From Dechloromonas sp. UBA6271 (GTDB lineage Bacteria; Pseudomonadota; Gammaproteobacteria; Burkholderiales; Rhodocyclaceae), in NCBI GenBank assembly GCA_002440665.1, contig DJUX01000005.1, forward strand, positions 82,479-146,478: DNA of 64,000 nucleotides, given 5' to 3'. Shown piece by piece: positions 1 through 9,561 of the stretch. Made by a program: the position numbers and the translations under genes. A model generated the notes under the pieces. The model searched no databases and had not been told where the DNA came from. It saw only the letters and a list, made by a program, of their open reading frames with translations. Numbering within the stretch: the first letter of the stretch is position 1; every line of letters starts with the position of its first letter.

Positions 1-991
1 CTTCGGTGTGGATCAGTTCGTCCACCGCGCCCTGTTTCTTGGCGGCGGCGACACAAGTATCAACGAACTCCGGACTGCCGGCGGCAAAAATGGTGTGCTT
101 CGACAGATCCTTGAACAACTGCGGCAGCACAACGTCGATGCGGCCGGCCAGGTAGCCTTCGGCCTGCTCGCGGGTCAGCGTGACCTTGTAATCGAAATTG
201 CGGTGCTTGGTCCGCCACCAGGCCATCATGCCCTGGCTGTAGACATCTTCACGGGTGCGGGCCGAGAACAGCATCGTCACCGGCTTCTTGAAACCACGGC
301 GCAGCGCCGCTTCGGCCAGCGCCAGCACCGGTGCCAGGCCGGTACCGGCCGCCAGGCAGAGGACCGGCGTATCAACCGAGGGGTCGCCGATGAAGGTGCC
401 GTAGGCACCGGAAATCTTGACGTTCTCACCGACGGCCAGCTGGTCATGAATCCAGTTGCTGGTGACACCGCCGTCGGCGCGGGCAACCTGCAGCACCAGT
501 TCACCATCGGGGCGCGGCGCGTTGGAAATCGAGTAGGCGCGGGCCGGAATGTCGGCACGCGGATTGCCGATGGTTACATACTGGCCAGGCCAGTAGCGGA
601 CCGGCTGGCCGACCGGGCGCAGACGCAACTCGACGACGCGGGCGGCAATCGGGCGTTTGTCGGTGACGACGAAGAGCGCATCCTCGCGCGGGGGGAAGAG
701 TTTCGGCTTGGCATCGAGGGTGCCCCATTCGATGACCAATTCCTCGGAAATCGGCTTGGCCATGCACATCAGGCCGTAGCCCTGCTTGCGTTCATCCTGC
801 GACAGCGCCATGTCGAGCACCATGCCCTGGTCGAACTGACCGGCGGTGACCTTGACCTTGCACTCGCCGCAGGCGCCGGCGCGGCAATTGTTGGGCAGGG
901 CGTAACCCGCCTTTTCCAGCGCCATCAGCACGGTGTCGCCGTAGGCGCAATCCACCGCCTTGCCCGAAGGCTGCATAACGATACGAGTCAT
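1..991 (-). CDS. Ferredoxin:NAD(P)H oxidoreductase-type electron transfer protein (C-terminus outside window)
   Basis: Flavoprotein reductase carrying electrons from NAD(P)H through FAD to a plant-type [2Fe-2S] cluster. The 330 residues seen have the cluster at the N-terminus (C36, C41, C44, C76), an FAD-binding RAYSISN at about 151-157 and the nucleotide-binding GTGLAP at about 216-221. No stop is reached before base 1, so the extreme C-terminus is missing. The start is ATG at 991. It lies just downstream of the diiron gene at 1091-2119 on the same strand, which suggests it reduces that protein. The layout (N-terminal 2Fe-2S, then FAD, then NAD) is that of oxygenase reductases. It is distinct from paaE in this window, whose 2Fe-2S domain is C-terminal. 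The substrate of the pair is unknown. Confidence 0.85.
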   Translation of the reverse strand, partial: MTRIVMQPSGKAVDCAYGDTVLMALEKAGYALPNNCRAGACGECKVKVTAGQFDQGMVLDMALSQDERKQGYGLMCMAKPISEELVIEWGTLDAKPKLFPPREDALFVVTDKRPIAARVVELRLRPVGQPVRYWPGQYVTIGNPRADIPARAYSISNAPRPDGELVLQVARADGGVTSNWIHDQLAVGENVKISGAYGTFIGDPSVDTPVLCLAAGTGLAPVLALAEAALRRGFKKPVTMLFSARTREDVYSQGMMAWWRTKHRNFDYKVTLTREQAEGYLAGRIDVVLPQLFKDLSKHTIFAAGSPEFVDTCVAAAKKQGAVDELIHTE

Positions 992-1090
992 TTTTGTCCC
1001 CTGACTGTATTGATTTCTCTGTTGCGGCAGGGCCGGCAACCCTTGGCGGGTGCCGGCCGATTTTTATGCCATTTTTGCGGTTGACCGCGC

Positions 1091-2119
1091 TCAGAAGACC
1101 GGAATGATGTCTTCCATGTCGATCTCGGAGACTTCCTGGCCCGAGATGCCGACCTCGGGAATCGCCGGGAACGGAATGTTGTAACGGTCAAGCACGCCCT
1201 TCAGGTTGATCATCGCGTTTTTCCAGTTTTCCAGCTTGGCTTCGTAGCTCGGGATGCCGAAACCGGCGCCACGGGCCACTTCCTCGCCTTCGCGCTGGTT
1301 GGCGATGAAGTCTTCCGGCAGGTCCCAGAATTCCATCGGCGGCTCGAACAGAACGGCGGACAGGAACAGGTAGCCGGCGCGAATCTGCTTGGTGACGATG
1401 GCTTTGGTTTCATCCTTGAGGCCAGGGTAGTCGCGTTCCATCACCGCCATGCAGATCGCCATGTGACGGCCTTCGTCGCGGCCGATATTCTTGAAGCCTT
1501 CCTTGAACACCGCTTCACGGGAGTTGTCGAACATCTGCTTGAAAATGGTGGCAGCGGCGATCTCGCCCATCAGGAAGGAACTGAACAGCACGGCGAGGTC
1601 GTACTTGGGCACCGCCTGCTTGTAGCCGCTCCAGTAGCGCGAGCCGTTGAAGTACAGCCACTTGACGTTCTTCTGCAGGCGGCGGCCGAGGTCGGTCTTC
1701 GGTTCGTAAGTGATCGGGTCCGGGTGGCCGAGCATCTTGGTGATGGCCAGGCCGCACATGATTTCGTGGTTCTGCTCGTCGCGGGTGACGGAGAAGAAGC
1801 ACTTGCGGACGGGGTCTTCCTCGTGCACTTCGTAGGTCTTGATCAGCGCTTCAGCAAACACCGGAGGAGCCGATGCATCGAACACCGACAACAGACTCCA
1901 CCAATAGGCAATCGATTCACGTTCTTCCCACGTGTAGCTGTCTACATCCAGCGTGTCCCAAGGCAGCTTTTCCGGGTCCCAGTTCTCGCGCAGCGAGGCT
2001 TCCCAGACTTCCTGCAGCTTCTTGGTCTTGGAGTTCCAGGACAGCGGATAGATGTTGGGCTGCTGGATTTCCGGCGGGAATTCCATCTTGTCTGCAAAAC
2101 GTTCCTTGTTACTTGCCAT
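1091..2119 (-). CDS. Ferritin-like diiron protein, probable oxygenase component (AurF/R2-like)
   Basis: 342-residue all-helical protein with two diiron-ligand motifs: D114-E115-x2-H118 and D215-E216-x2-H219, with candidate extra carboxylates at E90 and E186. This paired DExxH pattern is typical of R2-like and AurF-like non-heme diiron oxygenases. It is preceded by a good ribosome site (GAGTGAGAC before ATG at 2119). It is followed by a gene for a 2Fe-2S/FAD reductase, so the two probably form a two-component monooxygenase. It is divergent from the paa operon across an AT-rich gap, suggesting a related aromatic substrate, but this is inference. It is not paaA or paaC, which are found elsewhere in the window. 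Confidence 0.75.
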   Translation of the reverse strand: MASNKERFADKMEFPPEIQQPNIYPLSWNSKTKKLQEVWEASLRENWDPEKLPWDTLDVDSYTWEERESIAYWWSLLSVFDASAPPVFAEALIKTYEVHEEDPVRKCFFSVTRDEQNHEIMCGLAITKMLGHPDPITYEPKTDLGRRLQKNVKWLYFNGSRYWSGYKQAVPKYDLAVLFSSFLMGEIAAATIFKQMFDNSREAVFKEGFKNIGRDEGRHMAICMAVMERDYPGLKDETKAIVTKQIRAGYLFLSAVLFEPPMEFWDLPEDFIANQREGEEVARGAGFGIPSYEAKLENWKNAMINLKGVLDRYNIPFPAIPEVGISGQEVSEIDMEDIIPVF

Positions 2120-2489
2120 GTCTCACTCCTCGATAGGGATTTTTGATCAGTTCGCCACGCCACCAAACCTGTCCGGTGGCGCAGGGCGAATAATGATACC
2201 TACCAATGCGTTGTGTCAATATATTTTGTATCGATTTGGTGAATATTTGTCTCGGAACAAATTCCTTAGTTTAGAACCACCACTTCGAACGTCATATTAC
2301 AAATGTTTAACATCATGTTTTACAATTACTTTTACAATTTTAAGAAACCAATTTCCTATTTCGGAATCATTGGCGAGTAAAATTATTTCGATACTTTTGT
2401 TTGACTTTATATAAAATCGTTAGTATCGTTCGATCAGTTTGTTGCTGCCCTCACCACCACCCAAGAACAACATCACGAAGGAGATATCG
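2120..2489. promoter_or_regulatory. AT-rich divergent promoter region between the diiron gene and paaN
   Basis: About 370 bases without a gene, strikingly AT-rich from about 2200 to 2430 compared with the GC-rich surroundings. It must hold promoters for the leftward diiron/reductase pair and the rightward paa operon. It contains a palindrome, ATTTGT-N6-ACAAAT, at 2245-2262. The rightward operon begins with a strong ribosome site (AAGGAGATATCG) directly before ATG at 2490. No protein-coding signal is evident in the gap. Confidence 0.6.
2245..2262. promoter_or_regulatory. Inverted repeat, candidate operator
   Basis: Perfect 6-base arms ATTTGT and ACAAAT separated by CTCGGA, in the AT-rich divergent control region. 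The size fits a dimeric regulator site. No regulator can be assigned from sequence alone. Confidence 0.3.
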
Positions 2490-4157
2490 ATGACCCATCC
2501 CCTGCTGGAAAAACACCGCGCCACACTCGAAGGCGCCCTCAACGCCATTCATACCCGTGGTTACTGGTCCGCCTATAACGAGATGCCAAGCCCCAAGGCC
2601 TATGGCGAAACTGCAGCCGAAGACGGCAAGAAGTCGTTCGAGGGCCATCTCAACAATAAGTTCGAGCTGGGGCAACCGGGCCAGAGCGGCTGGACCGGTG
2701 GCGAACAATCGCCCTACGGCATCGACCTGAATGTCGAATACCCCGTCTGTGACCATGAGGCATTGATCGCCGCCGGCCAGCAGGCCATGACCGGCTGGCA
2801 GCAGGCCGGCGCCGATGGCCGCACCGGCATCTGCCTGGAAATCCTCGATCGCCTCAACAAGCAGAGCTTCGAACTCGCCCACTCGGTCATGATGACCACC
2901 GGCCAGGGCTGGATGATGGCCTTCCAGGCTGGCGCCCCGCACGCCCAGGACCGCGGCCTCGAAGCCGTCGCCTACGCCTACCGCGAAATGAAGTTCGTCC
3001 CCGGCGAAACGACCTGGGAAAAGCCGCAGGGCAAGAACCCGCCGCTGGTCATGAAGAAGCACTTCGAGATCGTCGGCCATGGCGTCGGCGTCGTCGTCGG
3101 CTGCGGTACCTTCCCGACCTGGAACACCTACCCCGGCCTGTTCGCCGCGCTGGCCACCGGCAATGCCGTTATCGTCAAACCGCACAGCAACGCCATCCTG
3201 CCGGCCGCCATCACCGTGCGCACCGTCCGCGCCGTGCTCGCCGAGAACGGCATCGATCCCAACCTGGTCTCCCTGTGCGTCGCCGACAAGCGCGAAACAA
3301 CCCAGAAGCTGGTCACCCATCCGGCCGTCAAGTCGATCGACTTCACCGGTGGCAACGTCTTCGGCCAGTGGCTGATCGACAATTGTCGCCAGGCGCGCGT
3401 CTATGCCGAGTTGGCCGGCGTCAACAACATCGTCATCGACTCGACCGACAGCTACAAGCGCATGCTCGGCAATCTCGCCTTCACGCTGTCGCTCTACTCC
3501 GGCCAGATGTGCACCACCTCGCAGGCCCTTTTCGTGCCGGCCGGCGGCATCGATACCGAAGACGGCCACAAGTCCTACGACGAAGTCTGTGCTGACCTCG
3601 CCAAGGCAGTGACCGGCTTCCTGAGCAAACCGGAAGTCGCCCATGCCGTGCTCGGCGCCATGCAGTCCTCCGACACGCTGAAGCGCGTCGGCGAAGCCGA
3701 CAGCGGCGCACTGGGCAAGGTGATCCTCGCCTCGACCAAGCTCGACAACCCGGATTTCCCGAAAGCCGAAGTGCGCACCCCGGTCCTGCTCGCCTGCGAC
3801 GCGGCCGACGAGAAGGCCTATATGGAAGAGCGTTTCGGCCCGATCAGCTTCATCGTCAAGGTCGCCGACACCGCTGCTGCCATCGCGCTATCCGAACGGA
3901 TTATTGCCACCCACGGCGCGTTGACCGCAGGCATCTACTCGACCAAGGCCGAAGTGCTCGACGCGATGACCGCCGCCACGATGCGTTCCAAGGTCGCGCT
4001 GTCGATCAACCTGACCGGCGGCGTCTTCGTGAACCAGTCGGCGGCCTACTCCGACTACCACGGCACCGGTGGCAACCCGGCGGCCAACGCCTCCTACTCC
4101 GATGCCGCCTTCGTCGCCAATCGCTTCTGTGTCGTACAGCGCCGCTACCACGTCTGA
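2490..4157 (+). CDS. paaN: Phenylacetate degradation aldehyde dehydrogenase PaaN (stand-alone type)
   Basis: 555-residue aldehyde-dehydrogenase-fold protein of the PaaN family, which oxidises the semialdehyde made after ring opening in the aerobic phenylacetyl-CoA pathway. The visible landmarks are a nucleotide-binding stretch (GCGTFPTWNTYPGLFAALA, then ATGNAVIVKPH), a catalytic-cysteine region around SGQMCTTSQ, and ITHGA..TAGIYS near the end. Unlike fused E. coli PaaZ (about 680 residues) it has no MaoC hydratase domain, so ring hydrolysis must come from another protein. The chosen start ATG 2490 follows AAGGAGATATCG; an upstream in-frame extension to 2439 lacks such a site. It is the first gene of the rightward paa operon. 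Confidence 0.88.
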   Translation: MTHPLLEKHRATLEGALNAIHTRGYWSAYNEMPSPKAYGETAAEDGKKSFEGHLNNKFELGQPGQSGWTGGEQSPYGIDLNVEYPVCDHEALIAAGQQAMTGWQQAGADGRTGICLEILDRLNKQSFELAHSVMMTTGQGWMMAFQAGAPHAQDRGLEAVAYAYREMKFVPGETTWEKPQGKNPPLVMKKHFEIVGHGVGVVVGCGTFPTWNTYPGLFAALATGNAVIVKPHSNAILPAAITVRTVRAVLAENGIDPNLVSLCVADKRETTQKLVTHPAVKSIDFTGGNVFGQWLIDNCRQARVYAELAGVNNIVIDSTDSYKRMLGNLAFTLSLYSGQMCTTSQALFVPAGGIDTEDGHKSYDEVCADLAKAVTGFLSKPEVAHAVLGAMQSSDTLKRVGEADSGALGKVILASTKLDNPDFPKAEVRTPVLLACDAADEKAYMEERFGPISFIVKVADTAAAIALSERIIATHGALTAGIYSTKAEVLDAMTAATMRSKVALSINLTGGVFVNQSAAYSDYHGTGGNPAANASYSDAAFVANRFCVVQRRYHV

Positions 4158-4166
4158 GATCGCGCC

Positions 4167-4961
4167 ATGAACTTTGAAACCATCAGCTTCAGCGTCGACG
4201 CCGGCATCGCCCGCCTGACCCTGAACCGCCCGGACAAGCTGAACAGCTTCACCGGCGAAATGCACGCCGAACTGCGCGTGGCGCTCGACAGTATCCAGAA
4301 CGACACCTCGGTGCGCGTGCTGGTGTTGACCGGTGCCGGCCGCGCCTTCTCGGCCGGCCAGGATCTGGCCGACCCGGCGATGGCCGCCGTCGACGGCAAG
4401 ATGCCGGACATCGGCAATGTCGTCGAAGCCTGCTACAAGCCACTGATCCTGCGCCTGCAGAACCTGCGCGTGCCGACCATCGCCGCCGTCAACGGCATCG
4501 CCGCCGGCGCCGGCGCCTCGGTGGCGCTGGCCTGCGACCTGGTCATCGCCAGCAAGTCCGCCTCCTTCCTGCAGGCCTTCAGCAAGATCGGCCTGATTCC
4601 GGATACCGGCGGCACCTGGTTCCTGCCGCAGCGCGTCGGCATGGCCCGCGCCATGGGCCTGGCCCTGCTCGCCGACAAGCTGCCGGCCGAGAAGGCCGCC
4701 GACTGGGGGCTGATCTGGGAATGCACCGAGGATGCCGATTTTTCCGCTCGCATCGATGCGCTGGCCCAGCAGTTGTCCACTGCACCGACAAAGGCGCTGG
4801 TTCGCACCCGCCAGGCCATGCACGCCGCCCCCGGCCACACGCTGGAGCAGCAGCTGTCGATGGAAGGCGGCTTCATGCGCGAGCTGGGCTGGAGCCCGGA
4901 TTACGCCGAGGGCGTTGCCGCCTTCATGGCCAAGCGCGCCCCAAATTTCACCGGAGCATAA
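4167..4961 (+). CDS. paaG: 2-(1,2-epoxy-1,2-dihydrophenyl)acetyl-CoA isomerase
   Basis: 264-residue crotonase-superfamily enzyme that converts the ring epoxide made by PaaABCE into oxepin-CoA; PaaG enzymes also isomerise a later double bond. It shows the oxyanion-hole segments SAGQDLAD (about 62-69) and NGIAAGAGASVALACD, and the acidic residue in GLIPDTGG expected in PaaG. It begins nine bases after paaN and is followed by paaH after four bases, so it is an operon member. Length matches the family. Confidence 0.88.
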   Translation: MNFETISFSVDAGIARLTLNRPDKLNSFTGEMHAELRVALDSIQNDTSVRVLVLTGAGRAFSAGQDLADPAMAAVDGKMPDIGNVVEACYKPLILRLQNLRVPTIAAVNGIAAGAGASVALACDLVIASKSASFLQAFSKIGLIPDTGGTWFLPQRVGMARAMGLALLADKLPAEKAADWGLIWECTEDADFSARIDALAQQLSTAPTKALVRTRQAMHAAPGHTLEQQLSMEGGFMRELGWSPDYAEGVAAFMAKRAPNFTGA

Positions 4962-4965
4962 GTAC

Positions 4966-6495
4966 GTGACTCAATCACCTCTACCCCAACAAGCGCTCAT
5001 CGCCATCGTCGGCACCGGTGCCATGGGCGCCGGCATCGCCCAGGTGGCGGCTGCAGCCGGCCACCCGGTCAAGCTGCTCGACAACCGGCCCGGTGCCGCT
5101 GAAAAGGCGGTGGCCGGCATTCGCGCCCAGTTCGCGAAAATGGCCGAAAAAGGCAAGTTGACCGCAGCAGCCGCGCAAGCTGCCGGCGAGCGCCTGATTC
5201 CGGTCAGCAGCCTGACCGACCTGGCCGATGCCGCGCTGGTTACCGAAGCCATCGTCGAAAACCTGGAAGCCAAGCAGACGCTGTTCAGCGATCTCGAAGC
5301 CATCGTCGGCGCCGACTGCATCTTCGGCACCAACACCTCGTCGATCTCGGTGACCGCCATTGGCGCCGCGCTGAAGCGCCCGGAGCGCCTGGCCGGCCTG
5401 CACTTCTTCAACCCGGCGCCGCTGATGGCGCTGGTCGAGATCGTCTCCGGCCTGGCTACCGACAAGGCCGTCGCCGACACGCTGTTCGCCACCGCGACCG
5501 CGTGGGGCAAGACGGCAGTGCACGCCAAGTCGACCCCCGGTTTCATCGTAAATCGCGTCGCCCGTCCTTATTACGCCGAGGCCCTGCGCCTGGCCCAGGA
5601 AGGTGCTGCCGATTACGCCACCATCGACGCCTGCTGCCGCGAGGCCGGCGGCTTCCGCATGGGCCCGTTCGAGCTGATGGACATGATCGGCCACGACGTC
5701 AATTTCGCCGTGACCAACTCCGTCTGGCGCGCCTTCTACAATGACCAGCGCTTCCTGCCCTCGCTGATTCAGCAGGAACTGGTCGATGCCGGCTTCTACG
5801 GCAAGAAGACGGGCCGCGGCTTCTACGACTACCGTGAGGGCGCCGTGAAGCCCGCAGCGCAAACCGAGGCAGCCCAAACCCCGACCGGCAAAATCACCGT
5901 TTTTGGCGAGTCGACCGCAGCAGATGCCCTCGTTGAACGTCTGCAACACAGCGGCCTGTCCTTCAGCCGCGCCCCCGACGTTGACGGCCGTATTGCCGAA
6001 ATCGGCCGTGCCACCATTTACGTCACCGATGGCCGCAGCGCCACGCAACGCGCCGCCGAAACTAGCGTCGCCAATACCGTGCTGATCGATCTGGCGCTGG
6101 ATTACAGCAAGGCCACCCGCCTCGCCATCGCCGCCGCCGAGCAGTGCGAAGCGGCCGCCGTATCGGCTGCCATCGGCCTGCTGCAGGCGGCCGGCTTCGC
6201 CGTCTCGCGCTTCCTCGACGTGCCGGGCCTGGCCGTCATGCGCACCGTCGCCATGCTGGCCAATGAGGCGGCCGATGCGGTGAACCAGGGCGTCTGTTCC
6301 GAAGCCGCCGCCGACTCGGCAATGCGCCTCGGCGTCAATTACCCCTGTGGCCCGCTGGCCTGGGCCGACCAGGTCGGCGTCGCCGCCATCCGCGACGTGC
6401 TGGCCCATCTCGGCGCCAGCTACGGCGAGGACCGCTACCGCATATCCCCCCTGATTCAACGCGCCGTATTTGCCGGAAGAAACATCCATGACTGA
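4966..6495 (+). CDS. paaH: 3-hydroxyadipyl-CoA dehydrogenase
   Basis: 509-residue NAD-dependent 3-hydroxyacyl-CoA dehydrogenase. It carries an N-terminal Rossmann motif (IVGTGAMGAG), the family signature around HFFNPAPLM, and GFIVNRVARPYYAEAL in the first C-terminal helical domain. A second copy of the C-terminal domain follows from about residue 400 (GLAVMRTVAMLANEA), as in the long PaaH/PaaC form. GTG at 4966 is preferred because it falls four bases after the paaG stop; starting upstream would overlap paaG by more than 200 bases. It oxidises 3-hydroxyadipyl-CoA to 3-oxoadipyl-CoA. Codons near 5910 include one copy of the dispersed 12-base repeat. Confidence 0.88.
   Translation: MTQSPLPQQALIAIVGTGAMGAGIAQVAAAAGHPVKLLDNRPGAAEKAVAGIRAQFAKMAEKGKLTAAAAQAAGERLIPVSSLTDLADAALVTEAIVENLEAKQTLFSDLEAIVGADCIFGTNTSSISVTAIGAALKRPERLAGLHFFNPAPLMALVEIVSGLATDKAVADTLFATATAWGKTAVHAKSTPGFIVNRVARPYYAEALRLAQEGAADYATIDACCREAGGFRMGPFELMDMIGHDVNFAVTNSVWRAFYNDQRFLPSLIQQELVDAGFYGKKTGRGFYDYREGAVKPAAQTEAAQTPTGKITVFGESTAADALVERLQHSGLSFSRAPDVDGRIAEIGRATIYVTDGRSATQRAAETSVANTVLIDLALDYSKATRLAIAAAEQCEAAAVSAAIGLLQAAGFAVSRFLDVPGLAVMRTVAMLANEAADAVNQGVCSEAAADSAMRLGVNYPCGPLAWADQVGVAAIRDVLAHLGASYGEDRYRISPLIQRAVFAGRNIHD
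5910..5921 (-). repeat. Dispersed 12-base repeat, copy in paaH
   Basis: GCTGCGGTCGAC on the minus strand; the coding strand reads Glu-Ser-Thr-Ala-Ala-Asp. Preceded on the plus strand by CGTTTTTGGCGA. Confidence 0.5.
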
Positions 6496-6952
6496 ACCCA
6501 AGCTCTCCCCGGCCGAGGCGCAAGCCCTGGCCGACGCCACCGCCGAAGCGATGTATGCGCGTGACCGCGCCGCCCAGGCGCTCGGCCTGAAAATCGTCCG
6601 CGTCCAGCCCGGCAAGTCGCTGCTGACCATGACCGTGCGTTCCGACATGGTCAATGGCCACCACATCTGCCATGGCGGCATGATCTTCAGCCTGGCCGAT
6701 ACTGCCTTCGCCTACGCCTGCAACAGCTATAACAAGAACACGGTAGCCTCGGCCTGCCATATCGACTTTCTGGCCCCGGCCAAGGAAGGCGAGACGCTGG
6801 AAGCCGAAGCCGTCGAACAATCCGCCTCCGGACGCACCGGCGTGTACGACATCACTGTGCGCACCACACACGGCAAGACCATCGCCCTGTTCCGGGGCAA
6901 GAGTTATCGCATCAATGGCGAAGTCATCGCCGGACTGCAACAGGCTGCCTGA
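6488..6952 (+). CDS. paaI: Hydroxyphenylacetyl-CoA thioesterase PaaI
   Basis: 154-residue hot-dog thioesterase. It has the family segment HICHGGMIFSLADTAFAYA and a C-terminal strand ending ALFRGKSYR. PaaI releases CoA from stalled intermediates, rescuing the CoA pool. Start ATG 6488 overlaps the end of paaH by eight bases (translational coupling) and follows a GGAAG site. It is the fourth gene in the operon. Confidence 0.88.
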   Translation: MTEPKLSPAEAQALADATAEAMYARDRAAQALGLKIVRVQPGKSLLTMTVRSDMVNGHHICHGGMIFSLADTAFAYACNSYNKNTVASACHIDFLAPAKEGETLEAEAVEQSASGRTGVYDITVRTTHGKTIALFRGKSYRINGEVIAGLQQAA

Positions 6953-6980
6953 GCCACCCATCACAACAGAGGAGACATCC

Positions 6981-8306
<1,326 letters not shown>

Positions 8307-8316
8307 GGATATGACC

Positions 8317-9522
8317 ATGAATGAAGCTTTTATCTGTGACGCCATCCGCACCCCGATCGGCCGCTACGGCGGCGCTTTGGCCGGCGTCCGTGCCGACGAC
8401 CTCGGCGCCGTCCCGCTCAAGGCGTTGATGGAACGCAATCCGCAGGTCGACTGGACGGCCGTCGAAGACATCATCTACGGCTGCGCCAACCAGGCCGGCG
8501 AAGACAACCGCAACGTCGCCCGCATGTCCGGCCTGCTGGCCGGCCTGCCGATCGAGGTACCGGGAACGACGATCAACCGTCTGTGCGGTTCCGGCATGGA
8601 CGCCATCGGAATGGCGGCCCGTTCGATCAAGTCCGGCGAAACCGAGCTGATGATCGCCGGCGGCGTTGAAAGCATGTCGCGTGCACCGTTCGTGATGGGC
8701 AAGGCGGAAAGCGCCTTCTCGCGCAGCGCGGCGATCTACGATACGACCATCGGCTGGCGTTTCCCCAACCCGGCGATGAAGAAGCTGTACGACACGCATT
8801 CGATGCCGCAGACGGCCGACAATGTTGCCGAGCAATTCAATATCAGCCGGGCCGATCAGGACGCTTTCGCCGTCCGCTCGCAACAGCGCTGGGCAGCAGC
8901 CAATGCGGCCGGCCGCTTCAAGGACGAAATTGTGCCGGTGATCATTCCGAAGAAAAAGGGTGATCCCGTCGTCGTTGATACCGACGAGCACCCGCGTCCG
9001 GAAACGACGCTGGAGATGCTGGCCAAGCTCAAAGGCGTGAATGGCCCGGAACTCAGCGTCACCGCCGGCAACGCTTCCGGTGTCAATGACGGTGCCTGCG
9101 CCGTGCTGCTCGCCTCCGGCGCCGCCGCCAGCCAGTATGGCCTGAAGCCGCTCGCCCGCGTCGTCGGCATGGCCACCGCCGGCGTGCTGCCGCGCATCAT
9201 GGGCTTCGGCCCGGCCCCGGCGGTGCGCAAGGTGCTGGCCAAGACCGGCCTGACACTGGCCCAGATGGACGTCATCGAACTGAACGAAGCCTTTGCCGCA
9301 CAAGGCCTGGCGGTATTGCGCGACCTCGGGCTGGCCGACGATGCCGCCCACATCAATCCCAACGGTGGCGCCATCGCCATGGGCCACCCGCTCGGCATGA
9401 GCGGCGCCCGTCTGGTGACCACCGCCGCCTATGAACTCAAACGCCGTGGCGGCCGCTACGCCCTGTGCACCATGTGTATTGGTGTCGGGCAAGGCATCGC
9501 CATGGTGATCGAGCGTGTTTGA
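8317..9522 (+). CDS. paaJ: 3-oxoadipyl-CoA/3-oxo-5,6-dehydrosuberyl-CoA thiolase
   Basis: 401-residue thiolase performing the final cleavages that yield acetyl-CoA and succinyl-CoA. It carries the acyl-carrying Cys90 (NRLCGSGMDA), the histidine in NGGAIAMGHPLGMSGAR and the second cysteine in CTMCIGVGQG. ATG at 8317 (MNEAFICDAIRTP) has GAGG eight bases upstream, better than ATG 8311, and gives the usual family length. The stop region reads into a degenerate copy of the dispersed repeat (TTTGACCGCATTTTT). Confidence 0.92.
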   Translation: MNEAFICDAIRTPIGRYGGALAGVRADDLGAVPLKALMERNPQVDWTAVEDIIYGCANQAGEDNRNVARMSGLLAGLPIEVPGTTINRLCGSGMDAIGMAARSIKSGETELMIAGGVESMSRAPFVMGKAESAFSRSAAIYDTTIGWRFPNPAMKKLYDTHSMPQTADNVAEQFNISRADQDAFAVRSQQRWAAANAAGRFKDEIVPVIIPKKKGDPVVVDTDEHPRPETTLEMLAKLKGVNGPELSVTAGNASGVNDGACAVLLASGAAASQYGLKPLARVVGMATAGVLPRIMGFGPAPAVRKVLAKTGLTLAQMDVIELNEAFAAQGLAVLRDLGLADDAAHINPNGGAIAMGHPLGMSGARLVTTAAYELKRRGGRYALCTMCIGVGQGIAMVIERV

Positions 9523-9561
9523 CCGCATTTTTGACCAATACCTAACGGAGGAGACAAACTT

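Noticed and set aside
1091..2119. Diiron gene as boxB or a paaA paralogue
   Set aside because: It is much shorter than BoxB (about 470 residues) and its motifs and neighbours differ from PaaA, which is present at 10785.
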